From contig CADBOL010000160.1 of assembly GCA_902796295.1 (NCBI GenBank), positions 1 through 8,570 on the forward strand: 8,570 nt of DNA, in the 5' to 3' direction. This document shows, in pieces, positions 1 through 5,983 of the stretch. Both the position numbers and the translations under genes were made by a program. The DNA comes from Oscillospiraceae bacterium. GTDB lineage: Bacteria; Bacillota; Clostridia; Oscillospirales; Acutalibacteraceae. Numbering within the stretch: the first letter of the stretch is position 1; each line of letters starts with the position of its first letter. The notes beneath the pieces are model-generated. The model did no database searches, was not told the origin of the DNA, and saw nothing but the letters and a program-made list of their open reading frames with translations.

Positions 1-1
1 C

Positions 2-454
2 CGTTCAAATATTCCCTATCTCTCGAATTTCTGCTTCAGACAGTGTGACGAGCACTTTGCCGAGAAATGCAAAGCGGCAGGCAAGGGTTTCATCATAGGC
101 GGAGCAAACTACGGCCAGGGCTCCTCAAGAGAGCACGCCGCGCTCGTGCCGCTCTATCTCGGAATCAAAGCGGTCATTGCCAAGTCATTCGCGAGAATCC
201 ATATGGCAAACCTCATCAACGCCGGTATTATGCCGTTCACTTTTGCGAATCCCGGTGATTATGACAGGATTGATACCGATGATATTCTTTCGCTCGATAA
301 TATCCGCGAAAGAATTGAAAATTCCGGGAAGGTCACTCTCAGGAATGTAACAAAGGGCGAAGAATATGAGCTCTGCCATGATTATTCCGAAAGGCAGAAG
401 AATATGATTCTTGCCGGCGGACTTCTTAACTATACAAAGAATAACAGCAGATAG
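2..454 (+). CDS. acn: Aconitate hydratase, C-terminal (swivel) domain, 5'-truncated
   Basis: The last 150 residues of an aconitase, which isomerises citrate to isocitrate in the cytoplasm. The frame is open from base 2, so the gene starts left of the window. The [4Fe-4S] cysteines and most of the enzyme lie upstream and cannot be checked. Seen here is the swivel-domain signature GGANYGQGSSREHAAL (bases about 107-154), whose SSRE motif carries the substrate-binding Ser and Arg in known aconitases. It is followed by a KSFARIHMANLINAGIMPF block and the family's C-terminal ending with LAGGLLNYT. The ending resembles the shorter clostridial/archaeal-like aconitases. An isopropylmalate isomerase is less likely, because that is normally split into subunits with a much shorter small subunit. 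The gene ends in TAG, which overlaps the ribosome binding site of the next gene, consistent with one operon and translational coupling. Confidence 0.93.
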   Translation, partial: RSNIPYLSNFCFRQCDEHFAEKCKAAGKGFIIGGANYGQGSSREHAALVPLYLGIKAVIAKSFARIHMANLINAGIMPFTFANPGDYDRIDTDDILSLDNIRERIENSGKVTLRNVTKGEEYELCHDYSERQKNMILAGGLLNYTKNNSR

Positions 455-466
455 GAGACAAAAGCC

Positions 467-1630
467 ATGACAAATGAACAGCTTCAGAATGCGGTTGAAA
501 AATTCAAGGCTCTCGTCATTGAACAGAATGAGAGAAGTGAAAGAATAAAGCAGGAGGGCGATTTCCTCGATTACTCAAAACTCGACAAGCTCACGATAGG
601 TGTCTGCGGCGGCGACGGCATAGGCCCCATTATCACCGCGGAGAGCGCGAGAGTTCTCGCGTTCCTTCTTAAAGAAGATGTTGAGAGCGGAAAGATTGAG
701 TTTAAGACAATTGACGGTCTTACCATAGAAAACAGAGTCAAGGTAATGAAAGCAATTCCCGATGACGTGATGGAAGAGCTTAAAAAATGCCCCGTCATTC
801 TCAAAGGGCCGACAACCACTCCCCAGGCAGGCGATCCCTGGCCCAATATCGAGAGCGCAAATGTCGCAATGCGCAAGGCGCTTGATCTTTTTGCCAATGT
901 CCGCCCGGTAAAGATTCCCGAGGAAGGTATTGACTGGACCTTCTTCCGCGAGAATACCGAAGGCGCATACGCTGTCGGCTCAAAGGGAGTCAATATCACC
1001 GATGATCTTGCGATGGATTTCGTTGTAACCACAACCGAGGGCAGCGAGAGAATCGCGAAGCTTGCTTATGAATACGCCAGAAAAAACGGCAAAGACAGGG
1101 TTTCAATTATTCAGAAAGCCAATATCATAAAGACCACCGACGGTAAATTCCTGAATCTCGCAAAGAATATAGGTAAAGACTATCCCGAAATCACTACCGA
1201 TGAGTGGTATATCGACATTACCACGGCAAAGCTCATTGACCCCAAGCGCAGGAAAGATTTCAAGGTATTTGTTCTTCCCAATCTCTACGGCGATATAATT
1301 ACCGATGAGGCGGCTGAGTTTATGGGCGGCGTGGGTACCGCAGGCTCGGCGAATATAGGCAAAAAATATGCTATGTTTGAAGCTATTCACGGCTCTGCTC
1401 CGCGTATGATAAAAGAGGGCAGAGGCAAATACGCAGACCCCGCCTCGATGCTCAGAGCGTCCGTAATGCTTCTTTCACATATCGGAAAGCAGGCCGAGGC
1501 CGACAAGCTCGAGAGAGCTCTCGATATCTGCATGTATGAAGAGAAAAAGATTCATATCACGGGCAGAGAAGACGGATGCACCTGTGAAGAATTCGGCAAT
1601 TATGTAATGGATACGCTTTCAAAGCTTTAA
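467..1630 (+). CDS. icd: Isocitrate dehydrogenase (isocitrate/isopropylmalate dehydrogenase family)
   Basis: Oxidative decarboxylation of isocitrate to 2-oxoglutarate in the cytoplasm, the step after aconitase. It has 387 residues. The GGDGIGP motif is at 48-54. The substrate loop S130-x-N132-x3-R136 followed by R146 matches isocitrate rather than isopropylmalate enzymes. R161 and Y168 lie in FRENTEGAY, and K217 in QKANIIKTTDG. Metal ligands are D250, D276 and D280 (LYGDIITDE), and the cofactor loop is HGSAP at 308-312. Two oddities: a predicted helical N-terminal extension of about 40 residues before the first strand, and Arg-Met (313-314) where E. coli NADP enzymes have Lys-Tyr and NAD enzymes usually Asp-Ile, so the cofactor cannot be called. 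GGAG at 454-457 sets the ATG start. Only 12 bases separate it from aconitase. A homoisocitrate or other beta-decarboxylating dehydrogenase is possible, but the aconitase neighbour supports isocitrate. Confidence 0.88.
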   Translation: MTNEQLQNAVEKFKALVIEQNERSERIKQEGDFLDYSKLDKLTIGVCGGDGIGPIITAESARVLAFLLKEDVESGKIEFKTIDGLTIENRVKVMKAIPDDVMEELKKCPVILKGPTTTPQAGDPWPNIESANVAMRKALDLFANVRPVKIPEEGIDWTFFRENTEGAYAVGSKGVNITDDLAMDFVVTTTEGSERIAKLAYEYARKNGKDRVSIIQKANIIKTTDGKFLNLAKNIGKDYPEITTDEWYIDITTAKLIDPKRRKDFKVFVLPNLYGDIITDEAAEFMGGVGTAGSANIGKKYAMFEAIHGSAPRMIKEGRGKYADPASMLRASVMLLSHIGKQAEADKLERALDICMYEEKKIHITGREDGCTCEEFGNYVMDTLSKL

Positions 1631-1632
1631 TG

Positions 1633-1651
1633 GGACGGTATTGACCGGTCC
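1633..1651 (+). other. Small hairpin between icd and the first protease
   Basis: GGACGGT (1633-1639), loop ATTG, ACCGGTCC (1644-1651): seven base pairs with one bulged G. No T-run follows, so it does not read as an intrinsic terminator. It lies just before the AAGGAGG ribosome binding site (1656-1662). It could be a weak attenuator, an RNA processing site that uncouples metabolic from protease mRNA, or chance. Confidence 0.4.
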
Positions 1652-1669
1652 TTACAAGGAGGATGTTTT

Positions 1670-3352
1670 ATGAAGAAAATTGTTTCGCCAATACTTGTTG
1701 TATTGATTATATGCGCTGTGTGTATGACCGCATTTGCGGCAGATATTCCTTCAAAATACAGCGCGGTTGATAAGGGATATGTCACCTGTGTCAAAGACCA
1801 GGGTGATTTCGGCGCCTGCGGAGCTTTTGCCGCGGTCAGCTGCCTTGAATCGGATTATATAATGCAGGGATACGGCACAAAGGATAACACCGATTTTTCC
1901 GAGGCGTTTCTGCATTGGTACGCTGTCAACAGCGCATGGGCTGACGAAAAATCAGATTACTACGGCGACGGCGTGCTGTTCAGCGGCAGCGTCTATAATC
2001 AGGGCGTCGTAGATTCCGACCTGGTTTCCGCTCTCAAAACAGACAGCGGAATAGCGTTTGAACGCGACTTTCCATACAGTGCCTATACCGCTTCAAAAAT
2101 GGGCAGCTATTCCGATGCGCAGAGGTTTGCCTCGGGATGCAATGTCAGAATAAAAGATATTGTAGAGCTTGATATCAGCGACAGAACCGATGTTCAGAGC
2201 TGGATTCTCAAGCACGGCTCCGCCGCCGTCACTTTCAACGGCACAAGATTCTATACCGGTACTAACGGAACCGTTGCAAACAATCCGCTTGCCCTCGTTA
2301 ACAATCACGAGGTTGCGATAGTCGGCTGGGATGATGATTTTATCGCTCAGGGCGCTTTCAGCTCTCTTGTTATGAGAAACAAGGGCGCCTGGCTCTGCAA
2401 AAACAGCTGGGGCGAAGAATGGGGAGATGACGGCTATTTCTGGCTTCCTTATTCCGATCCCACAATCAATTCAATTATGGGCATCTCAGTCACGGTGAAT
2501 AATGAGTGCACCGACAAATATTCATATAACGGTTACGCGATTTATACTTCTTCCAAACCCGTTAAAGGAGCGAATCTTTTCACGGCTGATCAGAGCGGCA
2601 GCATAGCCAAGGTCGCTTTTTATACCGCCCCCGATACCGATATCAAAATAGGCGTATATTCCGATAAGGGAAATTCGGTTCCCGATTCCGGCAAGATGCT
2701 TGCGAGTTACAGCGGCCACTATGACGATGAGGGCTACTATACGGTTAAGCTCGCGAATCCCGCCGCGATTAAAAAAGGCGATTCATTTTATGTTGTTGCC
2801 GAGTATTCAACCGGCTGTCCGTTTGAAATTTCCGAATATACGAGTTCCGGCGCGAAGCAGTCGTATATTTTAGTGAATGACAAGTGGACTGACGTTAACG
2901 ATACAAGGGATGCGAACAATGTTCCCGTTGATGCGATTATTGTCGGCGTTCACTCATACGGCCCGAATCAGCATAAGGATCCGACCTGTACGACTGTAGG
3001 ATATGATATGAAGGTCTGTGAGCATTGCGGCAAGGTCGTGAGGACCGATATACCCGCAAAGGGACACTCCTTCAGTGAGTGGACTCGCGCCGATTCATTC
3101 AGAGGCGGAATCACCGCTTACACCAGAGAATGCTCAGTCTGCGGAGAGAAGGAAAGACAGTTCAGAGATTCAAACGGAAACATAATCAGTCTTAAAGAAG
3201 CGGAAGAGATTGTCAGCAGTAACAGCTTCTTTTCCGGTATTTATACAAATATTATTTCGGGCTTCCGTACTTCCGCACAGCTGTTTACCGATTTTTATAA
3301 AACAGTTATGATGAGATTGGTTTACTTTTTTGCAACAATACTTCCGTTCTGA
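1670..3352 (+). CDS. Secreted papain-like (C1) cysteine protease with lectin-like domain
   Basis: A 560-residue exported protease that likely hydrolyses proteins at or outside the cell surface. Signal peptide 1-23 (cleavage near AFA/AD). The catalytic domain starts directly after it, with no propeptide. The papain set is complete: oxyanion Q44, nucleophile C50 (spaced as in papain Q19/C25), H213 (NNHEVAIVGW) and N245 (KNSWG). The Trp that usually follows the Cys is Gly51, and the papain Cys22 position is Phe47. Residues about 283-430 match the lectin-like beta domain of clostridial C1 proteases (DIKIGVYSDKG, ASYSGHY, GYYTVKL). Residues 435-500 form a Cys/His module (C440, C450xxC453, H466, C488xxC491). 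A hydrophobic tail (about 519-560) ends the protein; there is no LPXTG. AAGGAGG at 1656-1662 lies 7 bases from the ATG. The gene sits 39 bases after icd with no terminator seen between, and 22 bases before a paralogue. Confidence 0.9.
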   Translation: MKKIVSPILVVLIICAVCMTAFAADIPSKYSAVDKGYVTCVKDQGDFGACGAFAAVSCLESDYIMQGYGTKDNTDFSEAFLHWYAVNSAWADEKSDYYGDGVLFSGSVYNQGVVDSDLVSALKTDSGIAFERDFPYSAYTASKMGSYSDAQRFASGCNVRIKDIVELDISDRTDVQSWILKHGSAAVTFNGTRFYTGTNGTVANNPLALVNNHEVAIVGWDDDFIAQGAFSSLVMRNKGAWLCKNSWGEEWGDDGYFWLPYSDPTINSIMGISVTVNNECTDKYSYNGYAIYTSSKPVKGANLFTADQSGSIAKVAFYTAPDTDIKIGVYSDKGNSVPDSGKMLASYSGHYDDEGYYTVKLANPAAIKKGDSFYVVAEYSTGCPFEISEYTSSGAKQSYILVNDKWTDVNDTRDANNVPVDAIIVGVHSYGPNQHKDPTCTTVGYDMKVCEHCGKVVRTDIPAKGHSFSEWTRADSFRGGITAYTRECSVCGEKERQFRDSNGNIISLKEAEEIVSSNSFFSGIYTNIISGFRTSAQLFTDFYKTVMMRLVYFFATILPF

Positions 3353-3360
3353 TATACGAC

Positions 3361-3366
3361 AGGAGG
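3361..3366 (+). promoter_or_regulatory. Ribosome binding site fixing a TTG start
   Basis: A perfect AGGAGG, 8 bases before TTG at 3375. It shows that translation of the second protease starts at this TTG and not at the in-frame ATG-less extension upstream. The resulting N-terminus (KKIISALLALLII...) aligns residue for residue with the first protease's signal peptide. Confidence 0.85.
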
Positions 3367-3374
3367 ATATATTT

Positions 3375-3572
3375 TTGAAAAAGATTATTTCAGCTTTACT
3401 TGCTCTTCTTATTATTTCATCGCTCGCTGTTACGGCGTTTGCCGCGGATCTGCCTTCAAAATACAGCGCGGCCGATAAAGGATATGTCACACCTGTTAAA
3501 AGCCAGGGGCTTGCCGGGTGCTGCGCCGCGTTTTCTGCGGTCAGCTGTCTTGAATCAGATTATATTATTTAG
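3375..3572 (+). CDS. N-terminal fragment of the second protease (to the amber codon)
   Basis: The part that would be made if TAG terminates: 65 residues with signal peptide (1-23), Q44 and the Cys pair C49-C50 in GLAGCCAAF. It has a strong AGGAGG site, so it is probably translated, but alone it cannot fold as a papain domain. It could be an inert secreted peptide. Confidence 0.45.
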   Translation: MKKIISALLALLIISSLAVTAFAADLPSKYSAADKGYVTPVKSQGLAGCCAAFSAVSCLESDYII

Positions 3573-3701
3573 GGCTACGGCACAAAGGATAACACCGATT
3601 TTTCCGAAGCTTATCTTTACTGGTTTGCCGTAAACAACGGCTGGAGTGATGAGAATTCGCGTTATTACGGTGACGGAGCGGATTACAAAGGCGATGTTTA
3701 T

Positions 3702-5063
3702 ATGGCCGGTGCCGCCGATATTGAAATCACGGCGGCTCTCAAAACCGACTGCGGCATCGCATATGAGCACGATTTCCCTTACAGCCCGGTTTCGGTTACA
3801 TTAATGGGAAATTACACCGACGCTCAGCGCCTTGCTTCCGGCTGCAATGTCAGAATCAAAGATGTGGTCGAGCTCGATATTACCGATAAAAGCGATATAA
3901 AAAACTGGATAATGAAACACGGCTCCGCGGTCTGTAATTTTAACGGCACAAAGTTTTATTTCGGAACAAACGGAACCGTTGCCGATAATAAATTGCCGAT
4001 TATAAATAATCACTCTGTCGCCATAGTCGGCTGGGATGATGATTTCATTGTTCAGGGTAAACTGAGCTCGTTTGTAATGAGGGAAAAAGGCGCGTGGCTG
4101 TGTAAAAACAGCTGGGGCTCCGACTGGGGCGACGGCGGCTATTTCTGGCTTCCCTATAACGACCCGACGATTGCGACGGTAATGGGATTATCGGTTAAGG
4201 TCAATAACGACTGCGAGAGCAGATATTCATATAACGGCTATCCGCTGACTGAAACCGGAAAGCCGGAAAAGGGCGCCTGCTACTATATTGCTGAGCAGAG
4301 CGGTGTCATAAGCAGCGTTGCTTTTATGGTTTATGACCCCGCCGATATAAAAATTGAAGTCTATTCCGATAAAGGCGACGGCGTCCCCGATTCGGGAAAG
4401 CTTCTCGCGAGTTACAGCGGGCATTACGATGACGCGGGTTATTATACCGTAAAGCTTTCCGGCGCTCCGTCAATCAAAAAAGGCGACGGCTTTTATGTGG
4501 TTGCCGGGTATTCAAGCGGCTGCCCGTATGAAGTGTCAAATTATACATCCGAAAAAGAGAAACAGTCTTATCTTTTGCTTGACGGCAAATGGACTGATGT
4601 CACTCAGATAAGAGACGCCAAAAATGTTCCGCTTGATGCTGTCATCACCGGAGTTCATTCATACGGCCCCAATCAGCATAAAGAGCCGACCTGCAATACA
4701 GTCGGCTACGATATGAAGGTCTGTGAGCACTGCGGCAAAGTTGTCAGGACTGATATCCCCGCCAAAGGGCATTCATTCAGCGAGTGGGATGACGGAACCG
4801 ATTTCGGAGGCGGACTCAAGTCATACACAAGAACCTGCTCGGTCTGCGGCGAGAAGGAGACTGAATACAGAGACGCGAACGGAAATGTTTACGGCGTGGA
4901 GGGTGCGTCTCTCGTAATAACGGAAAATGACGGCTTTATGAAATTCCTTACCGGTATTGTTGAATCATCCGTCATCTTTATGGATGTCATCAGAACCGTC
5001 ATATTCAGAATACTTGATAAAATATCTGATTTTATACCTTTTGATATAGTAATAAGACTTTAA
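3702..5063 (+). CDS. C-terminal fragment of the second protease (after the amber codon)
   Basis: The longest ATG-initiated frame downstream of the stop (453 residues, starting at codon 110 of the full gene). It holds H213 and N245 of the papain triad, the lectin-like domain, the Cys/His module and the C-terminal tail, but neither the nucleophile Cys nor a signal peptide. Upstream of the ATG there is only a weak AAAGG (3687-3691). Automatic annotation would probably report this as a separate protein. I regard it as part of one broken or read-through gene. Confidence 0.5.
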   Translation: MAGAADIEITAALKTDCGIAYEHDFPYSPVSVTLMGNYTDAQRLASGCNVRIKDVVELDITDKSDIKNWIMKHGSAVCNFNGTKFYFGTNGTVADNKLPIINNHSVAIVGWDDDFIVQGKLSSFVMREKGAWLCKNSWGSDWGDGGYFWLPYNDPTIATVMGLSVKVNNDCESRYSYNGYPLTETGKPEKGACYYIAEQSGVISSVAFMVYDPADIKIEVYSDKGDGVPDSGKLLASYSGHYDDAGYYTVKLSGAPSIKKGDGFYVVAGYSSGCPYEVSNYTSEKEKQSYLLLDGKWTDVTQIRDAKNVPLDAVITGVHSYGPNQHKEPTCNTVGYDMKVCEHCGKVVRTDIPAKGHSFSEWDDGTDFGGGLKSYTRTCSVCGEKETEYRDANGNVYGVEGASLVITENDGFMKFLTGIVESSVIFMDVIRTVIFRILDKISDFIPFDIVIRL

Positions 5064-5070
5064 TTTTAAT
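5041..5070 (+). promoter_or_regulatory. Possible promoter for the MBL hydrolase gene
   Basis: TTGATA (5041-5046), an 18-base gap, then TTTAAT (5065-5070); each box is one base from the sigma-A consensus. It overlaps the end of the second protease, and its start site would fall inside the hairpin at 5071-5110, which argues against it. The region is AT-rich, so chance is likely. Confidence 0.3.
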
Positions 5071-5110
5071 AAGGCTGCCGCATCGGGTTTTCACCAAATG
5101 TGACAGCCTT
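5071..5110 (+). terminator. Hairpin terminator after the protease pair
   Basis: AAGGCTG (5071-5077) pairs with CAGCCTT (5104-5110). The stem continues inward after one mismatch through CGCAT/ATGTG, giving about 13 pairs in all. The T-run is weak (TTTAATT), so termination may be partial. It starts 8 bases after the protease stop and separates the protease block from the MBL gene. Confidence 0.6.
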
Positions 5111-5132
5111 TAATTAACCGGCAGGTGAAAAA

Positions 5133-5906
5133 ATGAAAATAACCGTTCTTTGCGAGAATACTTCATATCACGGGCTCCCGTGTGAGCACGGGCTGAGCCT
5201 GTTTATTGAGCTTAAGGATAAAAAGATTCTCTTTGATTCGGGGCAGAGTGACCTCTTTTCGAAGAATGCCGGTTCTCTCGGAATTGACCTTGCCGGTGTG
5301 GATTTTGCCGTGCTCTCTCACGGTCACTATGACCACGGGGGAGGTCTGCTCACGTTTTTTGAGCAGAATGATACAGCGCCCGTTTATATGAGTAAATATG
5401 CGTTTGAACCGCATCACAACGCCGGGGGGAAATATATAGGCCTTGACCCGGAGATCCTTGACAGCGGCAGGGTTATTCTCACAGACGGCGTGACTCCGCT
5501 GACAGATAATGTCACACTGTATTCAGGTGAAGATATCCCCAGGATTGTTGATTTCGGCTCGGCCGGGCTCTGCACCCGCCGCGGCCAGTGCCTTGTTTCG
5601 GATGACTTCAGACACGAGCATTATATGCTTGTCGAGGAAAACGGGAAAACCGTGCTTTTCAGCGGTTGCTCTCACAGGGGAATCGTCAATATCGTCAGCC
5701 GGTTTGAGCCGGATATACTTATAGGCGGTTTTCATTTTTCAAAGATTGAGCCGGGTGAAGAGCTTGCCGGATATTCCGAGATGCTTGACGGATATCCGAC
5801 AGTATATTATACCTGCCACTGTACAGGCGTTGAACAGTATGCGTTTATGAAAAGATATATGGATAATCTTCATTATCTCTCAACGGGAAATACGATTGAA
5901 TTATAA
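5133..5906 (+). CDS. Metallo-beta-lactamase-fold hydrolase (COG1237 / dihydropteroate-synthase-like MBL family)
   Basis: A 257-residue protein with no signal peptide, so cytoplasmic. The metal motif HGHYDHGG (H63, H65, D67, H68) and later ligands H181 (SGCSHRG), H201 (GGFHF) and H229 (TCHCTG) are all present, as is the family's EHGLS near the N-terminus (18-22). This arrangement matches the COG1237 branch of the MBL superfamily. Its members are often annotated after the archaeal ribofuranosylaminobenzene 5'-phosphate (methanopterin) synthase-like proteins, but no methanopterin pathway is expected here, so the substrate is unknown; a phosphoester or small cyclic compound is a guess. All catalytic residues are intact. 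AGGTGA at 5123-5128 precedes the ATG by 4 bases. The preceding hairpin and the promoter after it suggest it may be transcribed apart from both neighbours. Confidence 0.85.
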   Translation: MKITVLCENTSYHGLPCEHGLSLFIELKDKKILFDSGQSDLFSKNAGSLGIDLAGVDFAVLSHGHYDHGGGLLTFFEQNDTAPVYMSKYAFEPHHNAGGKYIGLDPEILDSGRVILTDGVTPLTDNVTLYSGEDIPRIVDFGSAGLCTRRGQCLVSDDFRHEHYMLVEENGKTVLFSGCSHRGIVNIVSRFEPDILIGGFHFSKIEPGEELAGYSEMLDGYPTVYYTCHCTGVEQYAFMKRYMDNLHYLSTGNTIEL

Positions 5907-5915
5907 ACTGCGATG

Positions 5916-5944
5916 TTGAATTTTCCGCTTTTTTGCTATATACT
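5916..5944 (+). promoter_or_regulatory. Sigma-A-type promoter for the VTT-PHP gene pair
   Basis: TTGAAT (5916-5921), exactly 17 bases, TATACT (5939-5944; one base from TATAAT). It is placed 40 bases before the ATG at 5984, in the 77-base gap after the MBL gene. Its position over the alternative TTG codon at 5933 argues against that codon being a start. Confidence 0.6.
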
Positions 5945-5973
5945 GTTTTCCGGAAATCAATCCGTCTGAATTG

Positions 5974-5979
5974 CGGTGA
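5974..5979 (+). promoter_or_regulatory. Ribosome binding site choosing the ATG at 5984
   Basis: CGGTGA lies 4 bases before ATG 5984. The in-frame TTG at 5933 has no such site and would add an unrelated 17-residue polar segment encoded by the promoter region. Confidence 0.6.
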
Positions 5980-5983
5980 TTAT

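Larger units (their letters stand above)
1670..5063 (+). repeat. Tandem gene duplication (two C1 protease copies)
   Basis: The two protease genes align head-to-tail without gaps from signal peptide to about residue 530, at roughly two-thirds amino-acid identity by hand count. Conservation is highest in the Cys/His module and around the catalytic residues, lowest in the signal peptide, at residues 105-120 and in the C-terminal tails. Many third codon positions differ, so the duplication is not recent, but a 32-base stretch (1871-1902 and 3576-3607) is identical. Confidence 0.9.
3375..5063 (+). pseudogene. Second C1 protease copy, interrupted by one in-frame TAG
   Basis: A full-length paralogue of the upstream protease (562 codons from TTG 3375), except that codon 66 (3570-3572) is TAG where the first copy has CAG (Gln66). 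No frameshift or other stop is present. Signal peptide 1-23, Q44, C50 (preceded by an extra C49), H213, N245, lectin-like domain 283-430, Cys/His module 435-500 and hydrophobic tail all line up with copy one. With normal termination the product is a 65-residue exported stub carrying Q44 and C50 but lacking the His and Asn, so no active protease. The high protein conservation downstream of the stop, despite many silent changes, means the lesion is recent, or is read through, or is a sequencing error. The signal peptide is followed directly by the mature-like sequence, with no propeptide. It ends in TAA just before the hairpin at 5071-5110. Confidence 0.85.

Noticed and set aside
571..1032. Minus-strand open frame of 153 codons inside icd
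   Set aside because: It is a shadow of the strongly supported dehydrogenase on the plus strand, with no recognisable family features and low-complexity Ser/Pro/Leu content.
1641..1669. Promoter for the first protease (TTGACC at 1641)
   Set aside because: No -10-like hexamer at 16-18 bases downstream, where the ribosome binding site and start codon region lie.
3570..3572. Reassigned genetic code (TAG = Gln throughout)
   Set aside because: The aconitase gene uses TAG exactly at the family's normal C-terminus, so full reassignment is unlikely. Only weak suppression or a simple nonsense mutation remains plausible.
5933..5983. TTG at 5933 as the start of the VTT protein
   Set aside because: No ribosome binding site, and the codon lies between the -35 and -10 boxes of a good promoter. 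The ATG at 5984 has CGGTGA in front and starts a normal N-terminus before the first membrane segment.
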